Source: Psychrobacillus sp042944905 (GTDB lineage Bacteria; Bacillota; Bacilli; Bacillales_A; Planococcaceae). From it: a stretch of 64,000 bases of DNA. The stretch covers positions 930,001 to 994,000 of the forward strand of contig NZ_CP168496.1 of the NCBI RefSeq assembly GCF_042944905.1. The letters are read 5' to 3'. How positions within the stretch are numbered: the stretch's first letter is position 1; each line of letters opens with the position of its first letter. Below, piece after piece: positions 32,747 through 41,254 of this stretch. Below the pieces are notes generated by a model. That model was not told the DNA's origin. It did no database searches and worked only from the letters and a program-made list of their open reading frames with translations. The translations under genes and the position numbers were made by a program.

Positions 32747-32896
32747 ACTGCGTCTTAGTGACCGCAGGGATTTCCGCTCTAGGCGGACGCTTTCCGAGGG
32801 GGAGCGATGAGCCAGCACCGTCGCATGTGCGCCGCTTGTGCGGTCTCATCTGTCTCCCTGATCCCTCCGGAGTCGCCGCCTGCCGCTGCAATCCAG
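32747..32896 (+). repeat. GC-rich dispersed repeat, copy A
   Basis: Starts ACTGCGTCTTAG, then GGGATTTCCGCT, GGCGGACGCTTTCC, GAGCGATGAGCC, and ends with GGAGTCGCCGCC. Strikingly GC-rich against the AT-rich background. The same blocks occur in reverse in copies B and C. Confidence 0.85.
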
Positions 32897-33162
32897 CATA
32901 TTTGCTAACTATTCAGTGTCACTATTCACTTTTTAATCTTAACTATATTATCTAAAATAAAATCCAATAAATGGTTGGACGAGTCAAATCACGGAGAGAA
33001 TGCGACTACTTTCTCTTAATAAAGCCTTAACTTTGCATTAAATTATATGTCGCCATTGAAAATATTCCGTATGTTGCGCATTATTTATTGGGTGATAATA
33101 TCCGGATTAGTAGAGTGGATAACTTTGCGCAATACTACTGAATAGTTAATAAGTTTCTTCTG

Positions 33163-33379
33163 GGTTGGAGCGAAAGGGCGGCGACTCCTACCGGAGGCCA
33201 ACAGGATGTTGGTCACGAAGGTGTTGCCACACGATGTGGCGCTTCTAGCCTTCGACCCTCTGTGGGCAAATGAGACTTCACAACGAACGCGTAGCGGCGG
33301 TGAAGGCTCATCGCTCACCCGGTGGAAAGCGTCCGCCCTGCAGCGGAAATCCCAGCGGCAACTTTCTTACGACGCAGTA
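33163..33379 (-). repeat. GC-rich dispersed repeat, copy B (longer, inverted)
   Basis: Reverse complement carries the same ordered blocks as copy A (ACTGCGTCGTAAG, GGGATTTCCGCTG, GCGGACGCTTTCC, GAGCGATGAGCC, GGAGTCGCCGCC) but has an inner part about 70 bases longer, with extra hairpins such as CAACACCTTCGTG-type stems. With copy A and the flanking TAACTATTCAGT / ACTGAATAGTTA (32906-32917 and 33137-33148) it makes a nested inverted repeat. Confidence 0.85.
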
Positions 33380-33575
33380 TTTCTAAAAAGCGAACTGAAA
33401 CATAAAACTGTAAGCCAGTATTATGTTTTATAAAGTGGAATAATTTGGATGACTAACGAGCTTGATGCAATGCCTAATATTAAGATAACTCATTAATAAT
33501 TTGTACCAGGTCAATCTCTGTTACACAGTTGTCAGCTTTGCCTTCCTTCTTACTTCCATTCTATTATTAAAACCT

Positions 33576-33604
33576 TTGACATACGCATGAAAATGATGTA
33601 AATT
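33576..33604 (+). promoter_or_regulatory. Promoter of the GMP reductase gene
   Basis: TTGACA at 33576-33581 and TAAATT at 33599-33604, spaced 17 bases; -35 perfect, -10 four of six. Confidence 0.65.
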
Positions 33605-33614
33605 ATCAAAAGGA

Positions 33615-33629
33615 CGAACATTTTGTTCG
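33615..33629. promoter_or_regulatory. Operator-like palindrome upstream of guaC (PurR-box-like)
   Basis: CGAACA-TTT-TGTTCG, perfect 6-base arms, lies about +5 to +19 from the predicted transcription start, where a repressor would block. CGAACATT resembles the Bacillus PurR box core. The LexA box CGAAC-N4-GTTCG is similar but needs four, not five, central bases. Confidence 0.6.
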
Positions 33630-33666
33630 ACTTTAGTTTTAATATTCGTATTTAGGAGTGTAAAAC

Positions 33667-34650
33667 ATGGAAAATGCATTTGATTATGAAGATATTCAAT
33701 TAATTCCGGCGAAATGTATCGTAAATAGCCGATCAGAATGTGATACAACTACAACTTTAGGTGGACATACATTTAAGTTGCCTGTAGTACCTGCGAATAT
33801 GCAGACAATAATAGATGATAAAATCGCTAATTATTTAGCTGAAAATGGATATTTTTATATTATGCATCGTTTTGAACCGGAGAAGCGAGTATCTTTTATT
33901 AAAGATATGCAATCCCGTGGATTAATCGCATCCATTAGTGTTGGGGTTAAAGAAGAGGAATATACATTTATTCAGCAATTAGCTGAAGAACAACTTATAC
34001 CTGAATTCATTACAATTGATATAGCGCATGGTCATTCCAATGCAGTAATCGAAATGATTAAACATATTAAGAAACACTTACCTCAAAGTTTTGTGATTGC
34101 TGGAAATGTAGGAACTCCAGAAGCAGTGAGAGAGCTAGAAAATGCTGGTGCAGATGCGACAAAAGTTGGTATTGGACCAGGTAAAGTGTGTATCACGAAG
34201 ATTAAAACAGGATTTGGTACGGGTGGATGGCAATTAGCAGCATTACGTTGGTGTGCAAAGGCAGCTAGTAAACCGATAATTGCTGACGGAGGTATTCGTA
34301 CGCATGGTGATATAGCTAAATCAGTGCGATTTGGTGCATCAATGGTCATGATTGGTTCTTTATTCGCAGGTCATGAGGAATCACCAGGCGTAACAGTTGA
34401 AAAAGATGGAAAACTGTTTAAAGAATACTTCGGTTCCGCTTCTGAATTCCAAAAAGGTGAAAAGAAAAATGTAGAAGGCAAAAAAATGTTTGTCGAGTAC
34501 AAAGGCCATCTAGAAGATACATTAAGAGAGATGGAACAAGATCTTCAATCTTCTATTTCTTATGCTGGTGGCAATAAATTAGACGCAATCCGCAATGTGG
34601 ATTATGTGGTCGTAAAGAATTCCATCTTTAATGGCGATAAAGTATATTAA
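33667..34650 (+). CDS. guaC: GMP reductase
   Basis: 327 residues, ATG at 33667 after TAGGAGTG. IMP dehydrogenase/GMP reductase barrel without CBS insert, as expected of the GuaC2 type: FDYEDIQLIPAKC, VPANMQTI, IDIAHGHSN, GNVGTPEAVRELENAGAD, catalytic Cys in GIGPGKVCITK, and ADGGIRTHGDIAKS. It deaminates GMP to IMP with NADPH, salvaging guanine nucleotides for adenine synthesis. Monocistronic with a palindromic operator and a strong terminator downstream. Its stop codon abuts a GC-rich repeat. Confidence 0.96.
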   Translation: MENAFDYEDIQLIPAKCIVNSRSECDTTTTLGGHTFKLPVVPANMQTIIDDKIANYLAENGYFYIMHRFEPEKRVSFIKDMQSRGLIASISVGVKEEEYTFIQQLAEEQLIPEFITIDIAHGHSNAVIEMIKHIKKHLPQSFVIAGNVGTPEAVRELENAGADATKVGIGPGKVCITKIKTGFGTGGWQLAALRWCAKAASKPIIADGGIRTHGDIAKSVRFGASMVMIGSLFAGHEESPGVTVEKDGKLFKEYFGSASEFQKGEKKNVEGKKMFVEYKGHLEDTLREMEQDLQSSISYAGGNKLDAIRNVDYVVVKNSIFNGDKVY

Positions 34651-34754
34651 GAAAAGCGACAGACGCCGCGCTGATGCGACAAGCAAATGGCGGTTTTCGA
34701 GGAGGCATTTCATCGGCCGCCGCAGAAAATTGGCATTTGACCTCGAGCAGCTGG
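34649..34754. repeat. GC-rich dispersed repeat, second family, copy 1
   Basis: Starts TAAGAAAAGCG at the guaC stop codon and ends near ATTTGACCTCGAGCAGCTGG; includes GACAAGCAA and GGCGTCTGTCGC-like parts on the reverse strand. Its reverse complement matches 46450-46540 at both ends. Different from the A/B/C family. Confidence 0.7.
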
Positions 34755-34783
34755 TTTCTTTAGCTGGACAGCTATTTATAGTA

Positions 34784-34838
34784 AAAAAATGGAGCTTTCC
34801 CATCAAGTTGACTTGTGGGAAAAGCTCCATTTTTTTTG
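34784..34838. terminator. Terminator after guaC
   Basis: AAAATGGAGCTTT and AAAGCTCCATTTT arms with inner CCCATCAAG/CTTGTGGG pairing, A-run before and T-run after; usable in both directions. Confidence 0.93.
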
Positions 34839-34850
34839 TTGGAAAATAAA

Positions 34851-34934
34851 TTGGTCTCGGGTTTGGCGAATTCAGTCTCGGCTTTGCGTAATTTGGTTGC
34901 GTCTTAGGTCAAATTGGTCTCGAAGTACCATTAA
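34851..34934. repeat. 21-bp periodic array 1 (four units)
   Basis: Units begin at 34851, 34872, 34893 and 34914, exactly 21 bases apart. Consensus TTGGTCTCGG plus 11 variable bases ending in A-rich DNA; the second (TCAGTCTCGG) and third (TTGGTTGCGT) units are degenerate. The last unit ends TTGGTCTCGA and is followed by ACCATTA, as in arrays 2 and 3. Confidence 0.88.
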
Positions 34935-35050
34935 TTGTAACTATAAAAACAGAATTTAGAAAAATGCATTATGTTTTTATTGGAAAATGGTACAATGATG
35001 TTGACATTCATTATTGAATGAATAATTTGACAAAAAGAGGAGTGTATCAA

Positions 35051-35473
35051 ATGGCAGTTAATGTATATCTTAATTTTAATGGGAATTGTCGCGATGCTGC
35101 AGAGTTTTACGCAGAAGTTTTTAAGACTGAAAAACCAGAAATTATGACTTTCGGTGAAGCACCGCCAAATCCAGAATACGCATTACCGGAGGAAGCAAAA
35201 GATTTAGTTATGCACACTCGACTAAACATTAGTGGAAGCAACATAATGTTTTCAGATGTTTTTCCAGGATCTCCTTTTATTGAAGGTAATAATGTTAGCT
35301 TGGCATTCGTTAGTGCAGATGAAAATGAAGTTAGATCTGCTTTTGAAGCACTTAAAGTAGGCGGAAAAGTAGGTGCAGATCTTCAAGAAACTTTTTTTAG
35401 CAAATGCTATGGCAATCTAAAAGATAGATTTGGTATTGAATGGCAAGTAAGTCTAGAAACTGACCAAATGTAA
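35051..35473 (+). CDS. VOC/glyoxalase-fold protein, PhnB-like
   Basis: 140 residues from the ATG at 35051 with AGAGGAGTG; an 11-codon extension to 35018 overlaps that site. Paired beta-alpha-beta-beta-beta units of the vicinal-oxygen-chelate fold, of the PhnB/3-demethylubiquinone-methyltransferase-like type (PF06983): YLNFNGNCRDAAEFYAEVF at the start and DRFGIEWQV at the end. Function of this subfamily is mostly unknown; some bind metals or antibiotics. A single-gene unit with its own terminator. Confidence 0.85.
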   Translation: MAVNVYLNFNGNCRDAAEFYAEVFKTEKPEIMTFGEAPPNPEYALPEEAKDLVMHTRLNISGSNIMFSDVFPGSPFIEGNNVSLAFVSADENEVRSAFEALKVGGKVGADLQETFFSKCYGNLKDRFGIEWQVSLETDQM

Positions 35474-35481
35474 CAATAAAA

Positions 35482-35528
35482 AATGGCTATACAACATTTA
35501 ACTTTGTTGTATGGTCATTATTTTTTTA
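35482..35528 (+). terminator. Terminator after the VOC-fold gene
   Basis: AATGGCTATACAACA and TGTTGTATGGTCATT arms, then a T-run. Confidence 0.88.
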
Positions 35529-35641
35529 TTATTCTAACAATTACTATTTACAAGCCAATCTCTGTTATATATCATGAGCGTAGGCAGTATATTATCCATT
35601 GAAAGCATTATATATTAATAGAGGAAGAAGGATGACTTGAA

Positions 35642-36802
35642 ATGTCTCTAGATTTAAATCCAAGAGCTAAAGTGTTAAAAGTACCTGGTATAAGACAGTT
35701 TTCTAATCAGTTAGTACATTTTCCAAATGCGATAAATTTAACCATTGGACAGCCGGATTTTCCGACGCCTAAAGCAGTGAAAAATGCTGGCATACAAGCA
35801 ATTGAACAAAACTTAACGGGGTACTCACATAATGCGGGATTGCTTGAACTAAGAGATGCTGTTAATACCTTCTTCACGAATAAATATGGCTTTTCCTATG
35901 ATCCACAAAATGAAATTGTCATTACAAATGGGGCAAGTGAAGCAATTGATACTGTCTTTCGCACAATATTAGAAGAAGGGGACGAGGTCATATTACCTGC
36001 TCCTTGCTATTCGGGATATGAACCAATTATTCACTTTTGCGGGGCTAAGATTGTTTATTTAGATACGACGGAAACAAATTTTCAACCTTCATCAGAAAAA
36101 CTGGCAGAGCTTATAACTGAAAAGACAAAGGCTGTATTCTTTAATTATCCATCTAATCCAACTGGTGTCGTGTTGAGGAAAGAAACTGTGAATCAACTAG
36201 TGGATCTATTAATTGAAAAAGATATTTATATTTTAACGGATGAAATTTATAGTGAAAACACCTTTTCAGAGACGCATACTTCATTCGCATCTTATCCAGC
36301 ATTAAGAAATAAATTGTTTTATATTCACGGCTTATCCAAATCACATTCGATGACTGGATGGCGTATTGGATTTTTAATGGGACCAGCAGAAGTCATGGAG
36401 CAAGTCGTTAAAGTGCATGCATTTAACACGATTTGTGCCTCTGTACCGGGTCAATATGCAGCTATTGAGGCGTTAATGAATTCAAAAGATACACCAAGTG
36501 AGATGAATATTGAGTATATAAAAAGACGTGACTATGTGTACGAGCGACTGATCGGGATGGGCTTGGATGTGGAAAAGCCTAATGGGGCATTTTATATTTT
36601 TCCTTCCATTGAAAGGCTTGGCATGACTTCATTTGATTTTGCAACAAAGCTTTTGCATGAAGGCGGGGTTGCAGTAGTTCCAGGTAGTGTATTTACACCA
36701 TATGGAGAAGGGTATATTCGAATTTCGTATGCCTACTCAATGGAGGTACTTGAAAAAGGATTAGATCGAATAGAGAAATTTATCCTTAATTTAAAAGGTT
36801 AG
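35642..36802 (+). CDS. patA: Class I/II aminotransferase, PatA-like
   Basis: 386 residues, ATG at 35642. Fold-type I PLP enzyme: TIGQPDFPTP, TNGASEAID, FNYPSNPTG (~167-175), TDEIY (~199-203), and the PLP lysine Lys233 in LSKSHSMTGWRIGF, with RISYA near the end. The nearest pattern is N-acetyl-L,L-diaminopimelate aminotransferase PatA of Bacillus, though its dap partners are not adjacent, so other substrates such as aspartate or aromatic amino acids remain possible. Monocistronic. The pyroglutamate operon begins about 140 bases downstream. Confidence 0.85.
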   Translation: MSLDLNPRAKVLKVPGIRQFSNQLVHFPNAINLTIGQPDFPTPKAVKNAGIQAIEQNLTGYSHNAGLLELRDAVNTFFTNKYGFSYDPQNEIVITNGASEAIDTVFRTILEEGDEVILPAPCYSGYEPIIHFCGAKIVYLDTTETNFQPSSEKLAELITEKTKAVFFNYPSNPTGVVLRKETVNQLVDLLIEKDIYILTDEIYSENTFSETHTSFASYPALRNKLFYIHGLSKSHSMTGWRIGFLMGPAEVMEQVVKVHAFNTICASVPGQYAAIEALMNSKDTPSEMNIEYIKRRDYVYERLIGMGLDVEKPNGAFYIFPSIERLGMTSFDFATKLLHEGGVAVVPGSVFTPYGEGYIRISYAYSMEVLEKGLDRIEKFILNLKG

Positions 36803-36939
36803 TTGTGCGTTTCATCTATTTCATGCACATTAGAGTTTGGAATAATAGATGCCCTAAAAAATAGCCCGACAGAAATTATTCAAGAAACTTTACGGAAATA
36901 TCGAATACGTCCAATAATGTTACAAACGGAGGCGAAAGG

Positions 36940-37554
36940 ATGAAAAAACTACTGTTAACAGGATTCGAACCTTTTTTACATTACACTGTGAATCCTACAA
37001 TGAAAATTGTCGAGGAATTGGATGGTTTGATCATTGGAGATTATCAAATAATAGGAAAAATAATGTCGGTAGATTTTAAAACTTCCGGGAAACAATTGTT
37101 AAAACATTTGGAAGAAATACAACCAGATGTACAGATTTCGCTTGGATTAGCTGCAGGAAGATATAAAATAACGCCGGAACGTATTGCCATTAATTTTAAA
37201 GATGGCGATGTAGATAATGAGGGGAATAAACCAGTAGATGAATTAATTCAAGAAGTTGGTGAACCAGGATATTTATCTACATTACCAATTCGTAAAATGG
37301 TCAATAAGCTTATCGACAACGGACTACCTGCAGAGATTTCCAATAGTGCTGGTACTTATTTATGCAACAATGTGATGTATGAAGGTCTGCACCACGCAAA
37401 AATAACAAATAGCAAAATGCTTTCTGGTTTTATTCATATTCCTGCTTCTCACGAACTTGCTATTCAACATGGTAAAATTCCGAGCTGGTCGCACGAGGAC
37501 TTGAAGAAAAGTATTATAACGTGTATTGAAGTATTAGAAGAATATGAAAAATAA
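36940..37554 (+). CDS. pcp: Pyroglutamyl peptidase I
   Basis: 204 residues, ATG at 36940 after GGAGGCG. C15 cysteine peptidase with all catalytic residues: Glu80 in TPERIAIN, Cys142 in SAGTYLCNNVMY and His166 in GFIHIP. It removes N-terminal pyroglutamate from peptides. Its end overlaps the 5-oxoprolinase subunit B gene by 11 bases, so peptide cleavage and pyroglutamate opening are encoded in one operon, a clear metabolic link. Confidence 0.95.
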   Translation: MKKLLLTGFEPFLHYTVNPTMKIVEELDGLIIGDYQIIGKIMSVDFKTSGKQLLKHLEEIQPDVQISLGLAAGRYKITPERIAINFKDGDVDNEGNKPVDELIQEVGEPGYLSTLPIRKMVNKLIDNGLPAEISNSAGTYLCNNVMYEGLHHAKITNSKMLSGFIHIPASHELAIQHGKIPSWSHEDLKKSIITCIEVLEEYEK

Positions 37555-38287
37555 TATGCCTGAAGTGTGGAGAACAGGTGAGAGAACACTTCGATTTAGT
37601 TTTGGAGAAGTGATTAGTTCGGAAGTTTACCAATCTGTTCACTCATTCTCCGATTTTTTAATTTCCGAGTGGAATCATTACTTGGAAGAAGTAGTCCCTA
37701 GCTATCATACTGTTACAGCATTTTTTAAAAAGTCATCCATCTTAGATACAATAAGAATCGAAGAGGTTCTTGAAAAATGGAAAAGTTATAAAAGAGATAG
37801 TACTCATTCCATAACTAGAAAAATTACTATTCCAGTGTGTTATGAGGAGCCATATAGTGAAGACATGGAAAGAATCGGGCAAATAATCGGTCGATCAAAA
37901 GAGGAAATCATCTATTTACATTCAGAGAAAATATATACAGTTTATATGATTGGTTTTTTACCCGGGTTTCCATACTTAGGTGATTTAAATCCTAAATTGT
38001 TTGTCCCTAGACTCGATAAACCGAGAGTCAAAGTTCCAAGGGGTGCGGTTGGTATTGGTGGAAGTCAAACTGGTATTTATCCAATAGAATCACCTGGTGG
38101 ATGGAATATTATTGGGAGAACTCCTTTAGAAATATTTTCATTAGAACGGGAAAATCCCTTTTCCTTAAAAGCGGGTGATCTGTTGAAATTCTCGTCAGTT
38201 AGTAAAGAGGAATATCAAAGCATTGAGTGGGAGATGAAAAATGATTCGAGTGCAAATCATCGATTCATAAAGGAAGTGGATATATGA
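37544..38287 (+). CDS. pxpB: 5-oxoprolinase subunit PxpB (KipI-like)
   Basis: 247 residues, ATG at 37544 within the end of pcp. N-terminal AHS1/carboxytransferase subdomain C-D like fold: FLPGFPYLGDL, PRLDKPRVKVPRGAVGI, IYPIESPGGWNIIGRTP. Together with PxpA and PxpC it hydrolyses 5-oxoproline to glutamate using ATP. In B. subtilis the homologue KipI also inhibits sporulation kinase KinA. Overlaps pxpA by 4 bases. Confidence 0.93.
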   Translation: MKNNMPEVWRTGERTLRFSFGEVISSEVYQSVHSFSDFLISEWNHYLEEVVPSYHTVTAFFKKSSILDTIRIEEVLEKWKSYKRDSTHSITRKITIPVCYEEPYSEDMERIGQIIGRSKEEIIYLHSEKIYTVYMIGFLPGFPYLGDLNPKLFVPRLDKPRVKVPRGAVGIGGSQTGIYPIESPGGWNIIGRTPLEIFSLERENPFSLKAGDLLKFSSVSKEEYQSIEWEMKNDSSANHRFIKEVDI

Positions 38288-39045
38288 GAATAGATTTAAA
38301 TGCTGATGTTGGAGAAAGCTTTGGTCACTACATTCTTGGAGATGATCAAGCGCTTTTTAAAGTAATTACTTCAGCAAATATTGCTTGCGGATTTCATGCA
38401 GGTGATTTTACAGTAATGAATAAAACAGTAATGGCTGCAAAAGATAATCACCTTTCCGTAGGTGCTCATCCTGGCTTTCCCGATATACAAGGATTCGGTA
38501 GAAGAAATATAAGTATGAGCGAAACAGAAGTGTATGAAATGGTTGTATATCAAATAGGTGCATTACAAGCATTTTGTCATATTCATCATGTGGCACTTTC
38601 ACATGTAAAACCACATGGTGCTCTGTATAATATAGCTGCTGATGATGCAACTATTGCAAGTGCAATTGCCCAAGCAGTATTTGATATTGCGCCGAACGCT
38701 ATTCTTTTCGGACTTTGTAATAGTCAATTGCTAGTAGCAGGAAATAATATCGGCCTAAAAACTGCTGGAGAGGCATTTGCTGATCGAAAATATGATGATA
38801 CAGGTCGTCTAGTTCATCGAAGTCACCCAAATGCAGTACTTACACATTTTGAAGATATAGAGAAACAAGTGGAAAACATTGTGATGAACAAACAAGTAGA
38901 GACTAGTAGTGGAAAAATGATTGAAATAAAAGCGGATACACTTTGCTTTCATGGTGATGGAAATAATGTAGTGGAAATTGTGCAAAAGACTCGAAAAATA
39001 CTAGAAGCAAAAAATGTTAAGGTTGCTCCTTTGGAGATGGTTTAA
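38284..39045 (+). CDS. pxpA: 5-oxoprolinase subunit PxpA (LamB/YcsF family)
   Basis: 253 residues, ATG at 38284 overlapping the pxpB stop. Opens with DLNADVGESFG, then SANIACGFHAGD, GAHPGFPD, KPHGALYN, FADRKYDDTGRLVHR and CFHGDGNN: the full signature of the LamB/YcsF family. It carries the hydrolytic half of the ATP-dependent 5-oxoprolinase. The stop shares its last base with the start of pxpC, so tight translational coupling is likely. Confidence 0.95.
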   Translation: MRIDLNADVGESFGHYILGDDQALFKVITSANIACGFHAGDFTVMNKTVMAAKDNHLSVGAHPGFPDIQGFGRRNISMSETEVYEMVVYQIGALQAFCHIHHVALSHVKPHGALYNIAADDATIASAIAQAVFDIAPNAILFGLCNSQLLVAGNNIGLKTAGEAFADRKYDDTGRLVHRSHPNAVLTHFEDIEKQVENIVMNKQVETSSGKMIEIKADTLCFHGDGNNVVEIVQKTRKILEAKNVKVAPLEMV

Positions 39046-39902
39046 TGAAGGAATTATTTCGCGTGTGTAAAGAAGCTGTTTATGCTTCTTTGCAAGATGA
39101 AGGTAGAATAGGATATCGTGCATTTGGAATGCCTACTGCAGGTCCTATGGATGCCCAAGCTTTCCTTTTAGGAAATAAAATCATCGGGAATTTACCAGAT
39201 GCTGCAGCGATTGAATTGTTTTTAGGAGGACTTTCTCTAGAAGTATTAGCGACACATACAATTGCAATTGGTGGAGCAGATCTCCATGCAGAAATAGACG
39301 GTATGAAAGCTCCTTTATGGAAGTCTATTACTGTTACTAAAGGTCAGATACTTTCCTTCACCAAACCAATGCATGGAAGTATAGCATATATTTTCGCGTT
39401 AGGTGGATTCGATTCTGTAACAACGATGGGAAGTAAATCAGCATACCCTAAAGCTAATATTGGTGTCACTATAAAAAAAGGGTTCGTTTTGTCTGTACCT
39501 AACTTATCACTGCCAAAGTTACATCGTGGTTTAGTTGCATCAGAAATTCCTACATATAATCAAGAAGTGGAAGTTGAAGTTTGGAAAAGTCCACATCTGT
39601 CCTTATTCGAAAAAGAAAGCGTCCATACTTTTTTTAATTCGGAGTATACATACAAAGGTGGAGACCGGATGGGCTATTATATTAATGGACCGAAGCTTCA
39701 TTTTATGAATAAGAGTGATATTCTTTCTGAGCCTACTCAGTTTGGAACAATTCAAGTTCCTTCAAATGGTCAACCTGTCGTATTAATGGCAGATGCTCAG
39801 ACGGTGGGAGGCTATGCAACGTTAGGCAAAGTTGCTGATAAAGATTTGTGGAAAATAGCACAATTAAGAAATGGTGGAAAGATAAAATTTAAAGAGATTT
39901 AA
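39045..39902 (+). CDS. pxpC: 5-oxoprolinase subunit PxpC (KipA-like)
   Basis: 285 residues, ATG at 39045 on the last base of the pxpA stop. AHS2/biotin-dependent carboxyltransferase-like fold: SLQDEGRIGYRAFG, GPMDAQAFLLGN, GGDRMGYYINGP, SDILSEPTQFGTIQVP, AQTVGGYATLGKV. Forms the ATPase-type complex with PxpB. It is shorter than KipA (about 335 residues) but both ends and key blocks are present. Last gene of the operon; a terminator follows. Confidence 0.92.
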   Translation: MKELFRVCKEAVYASLQDEGRIGYRAFGMPTAGPMDAQAFLLGNKIIGNLPDAAAIELFLGGLSLEVLATHTIAIGGADLHAEIDGMKAPLWKSITVTKGQILSFTKPMHGSIAYIFALGGFDSVTTMGSKSAYPKANIGVTIKKGFVLSVPNLSLPKLHRGLVASEIPTYNQEVEVEVWKSPHLSLFEKESVHTFFNSEYTYKGGDRMGYYINGPKLHFMNKSDILSEPTQFGTIQVPSNGQPVVLMADAQTVGGYATLGKVADKDLWKIAQLRNGGKIKFKEI

Positions 39903-39906
39903 ATAC

Positions 39907-39950
39907 AAAGGATAGCCCTCTAAATGTAAAATAGAAAGGCTATCCTTTGC
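39907..39950. terminator. Terminator between pxpC and the convergent LCP gene
   Basis: AAAGGATAGCC (39907-39917) and GGCTATCCTTT (39938-39948), perfect 11-base arms. T-run is weak, but its place between convergent genes supports the role. Confidence 0.8.
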
Positions 39951-40017
39951 TTTGCATTATTTAATCATTAAAGAAAAGAGTACTCGTAAAATCTTTATAT
40001 TTAAGTAATAGTTCTTA

Positions 40018-40923
40018 TCACTCCAACCCCAAATGATCCCTCAATTCTTTTGTTACATTCTCTAATTCTTCATGATCCATAATATAATACCAAATACCAT
40101 CGATTCTCTGACCTTTTCCTTTTTGGAATGCTAAGGTTTCTATATTATTTATTGAGCTTTTATACCCTTTTTGTATATCAATCATCTGTTCAAACGTCAT
40201 ATTTGTTCGAATATTTTGCTGTATGGATAATAAGAAATCTTTGTATTTCCACAAGCTATTGAGGGAGGCACCTTCTTTTAAAATGGCTTTGAGTACTTGT
40301 TTCTGTCTCGCCTGTCTTCCAAAGTCTCCGAGTGGATCATCCATTCGCATTCGAACATAGTTCAATGCCTGCTCTCCGTCCAAATGGATAGTCCCTTTAT
40401 CAAATGGATAACCATTCACTTCAAAAGCCGTTGCATTATCTACAATAACCCCTCCGACAATATCAACAATTTCTAAAAAACTTTCCATATTTACTTGAAT
40501 TATATAGTCAATCGGGATATTCAGTAGATTCTCTACCGTATTTAAAGCCATATCGTTACCGCCAAAAGCATAGGCATGATTTATTTTATCTAACTTGTCT
40601 CTTCCGATAATTTTGGTATACGTATCTCTTGGAATACTAACCATTTTGGTTGAATCAGTCGATGGGTTAACGGTCAAAACAATAATCGTATCTGAACGTC
40701 CTTTGTCATGTTCTCGTTCGTCGACACCAAGAAGGAGTAAAGAGAAAGGTTCCTTTTTCACTAGTTCTACTTCGGTAGTTCTTAATTCGGAAACCTTCCG
40801 AATTTCAGGTTCATGTATTGTTTCTATAGTAGTAGAAACATCATTATATAAACTGCCTGCATAGACGGCACCACCAATAAAAAAACACGAAATAAGTGTA
40901 ATCCAGATAATTTTCTTTGACAT
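40018..40923 (-). CDS. LCP-family (LytR-CpsA-Psr) cell-wall polymer ligase
   Basis: 301 residues from the ATG at 40923; the upstream in-frame Met at 40950 has no ribosome site. A membrane helix (~5-25) with the rest outside. LCP domain blocks: LLLGVDERE, SDTIIVLTVNP, VSIPRDTYT, KINHAYAFGG, and VRMRMDDPLGDFGRQARQ, containing the conserved Arg and Asp residues that hold the polyprenyl pyrophosphate. LCP enzymes transfer teichoic acids, capsule or secondary wall polymers onto peptidoglycan. Its position left of the secA2 and polysaccharide region makes it a fair candidate for attaching that polymer. Confidence 0.93.
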   Translation of the reverse strand: MSKKIIWITLISCFFIGGAVYAGSLYNDVSTTIETIHEPEIRKVSELRTTEVELVKKEPFSLLLLGVDEREHDKGRSDTIIVLTVNPSTDSTKMVSIPRDTYTKIIGRDKLDKINHAYAFGGNDMALNTVENLLNIPIDYIIQVNMESFLEIVDIVGGVIVDNATAFEVNGYPFDKGTIHLDGEQALNYVRMRMDDPLGDFGRQARQKQVLKAILKEGASLNSLWKYKDFLLSIQQNIRTNMTFEQMIDIQKGYKSSINNIETLAFQKGKGQRIDGIWYYIMDHEELENVTKELRDHLGLE

Positions 40924-41111
40924 GAGGAACCTCGTTTCTTTTGTAAGCATATAGGATATGGGCTGAACTTGGGGTCATAAAGCGATGCTTCTGCGTTTAC
41001 TTTTCATAAAAGAACGTGTTTATTTTGCCATACATAGAGACTATCTTTTAAAAAATATTTTCCAAAACATTTCATAGCTAGTTTATTGATTATATAGCTG
41101 ATGAAGGAGTG

Positions 41112-41195
41112 TTGGTCTCGGGTAATATGAAATTGGTCTCGGCTCCACTTGAATTAGTCTCGGTTAGGGCAAAATTGGTCTCGAACAGCCATTAT
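41112..41195. repeat. 21-bp periodic array 2 (four units)
   Basis: Units at 41112, 41133, 41154 and 41175: TTGGTCTCGG, TTGGTCTCGG, TTAGTCTCGG, TTGGTCTCGA, each followed by 11 variable bases. Exactly 21-base period. Confidence 0.93.
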
Positions 41196-41254
41196 TTTCA
41201 AAATCCAGCACATTTCATAGGAAGTTTATTGATTATATCGCAAGTGAAGGAGTG

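Larger units (their letters stand above)
32618..33666. other. 1-kb non-coding region with a large GC-rich inverted repeat
   Basis: Holds GC-rich elements A (32747-32896) and B (33163-33379) in opposite orientation, about 265 bases of AT-rich DNA between them, and then the guaC promoter and operator. Frames that happen to be open within A and B are repeat DNA with no ribosome sites and are not treated as genes. Confidence 0.75.

Noticed and set aside
32758..33433. Open frames of 65-77 codons inside the GC-rich repeats
   Set aside because: They lie entirely in repeat DNA, lack ribosome sites, and have residue composition unlike real proteins of this genome.
33615..33629. LexA (SOS) box before guaC
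   Set aside because: The Bacillus box needs CGAAC-N4-GTTCG; here the spacer is five bases, and guaC is not an SOS gene.
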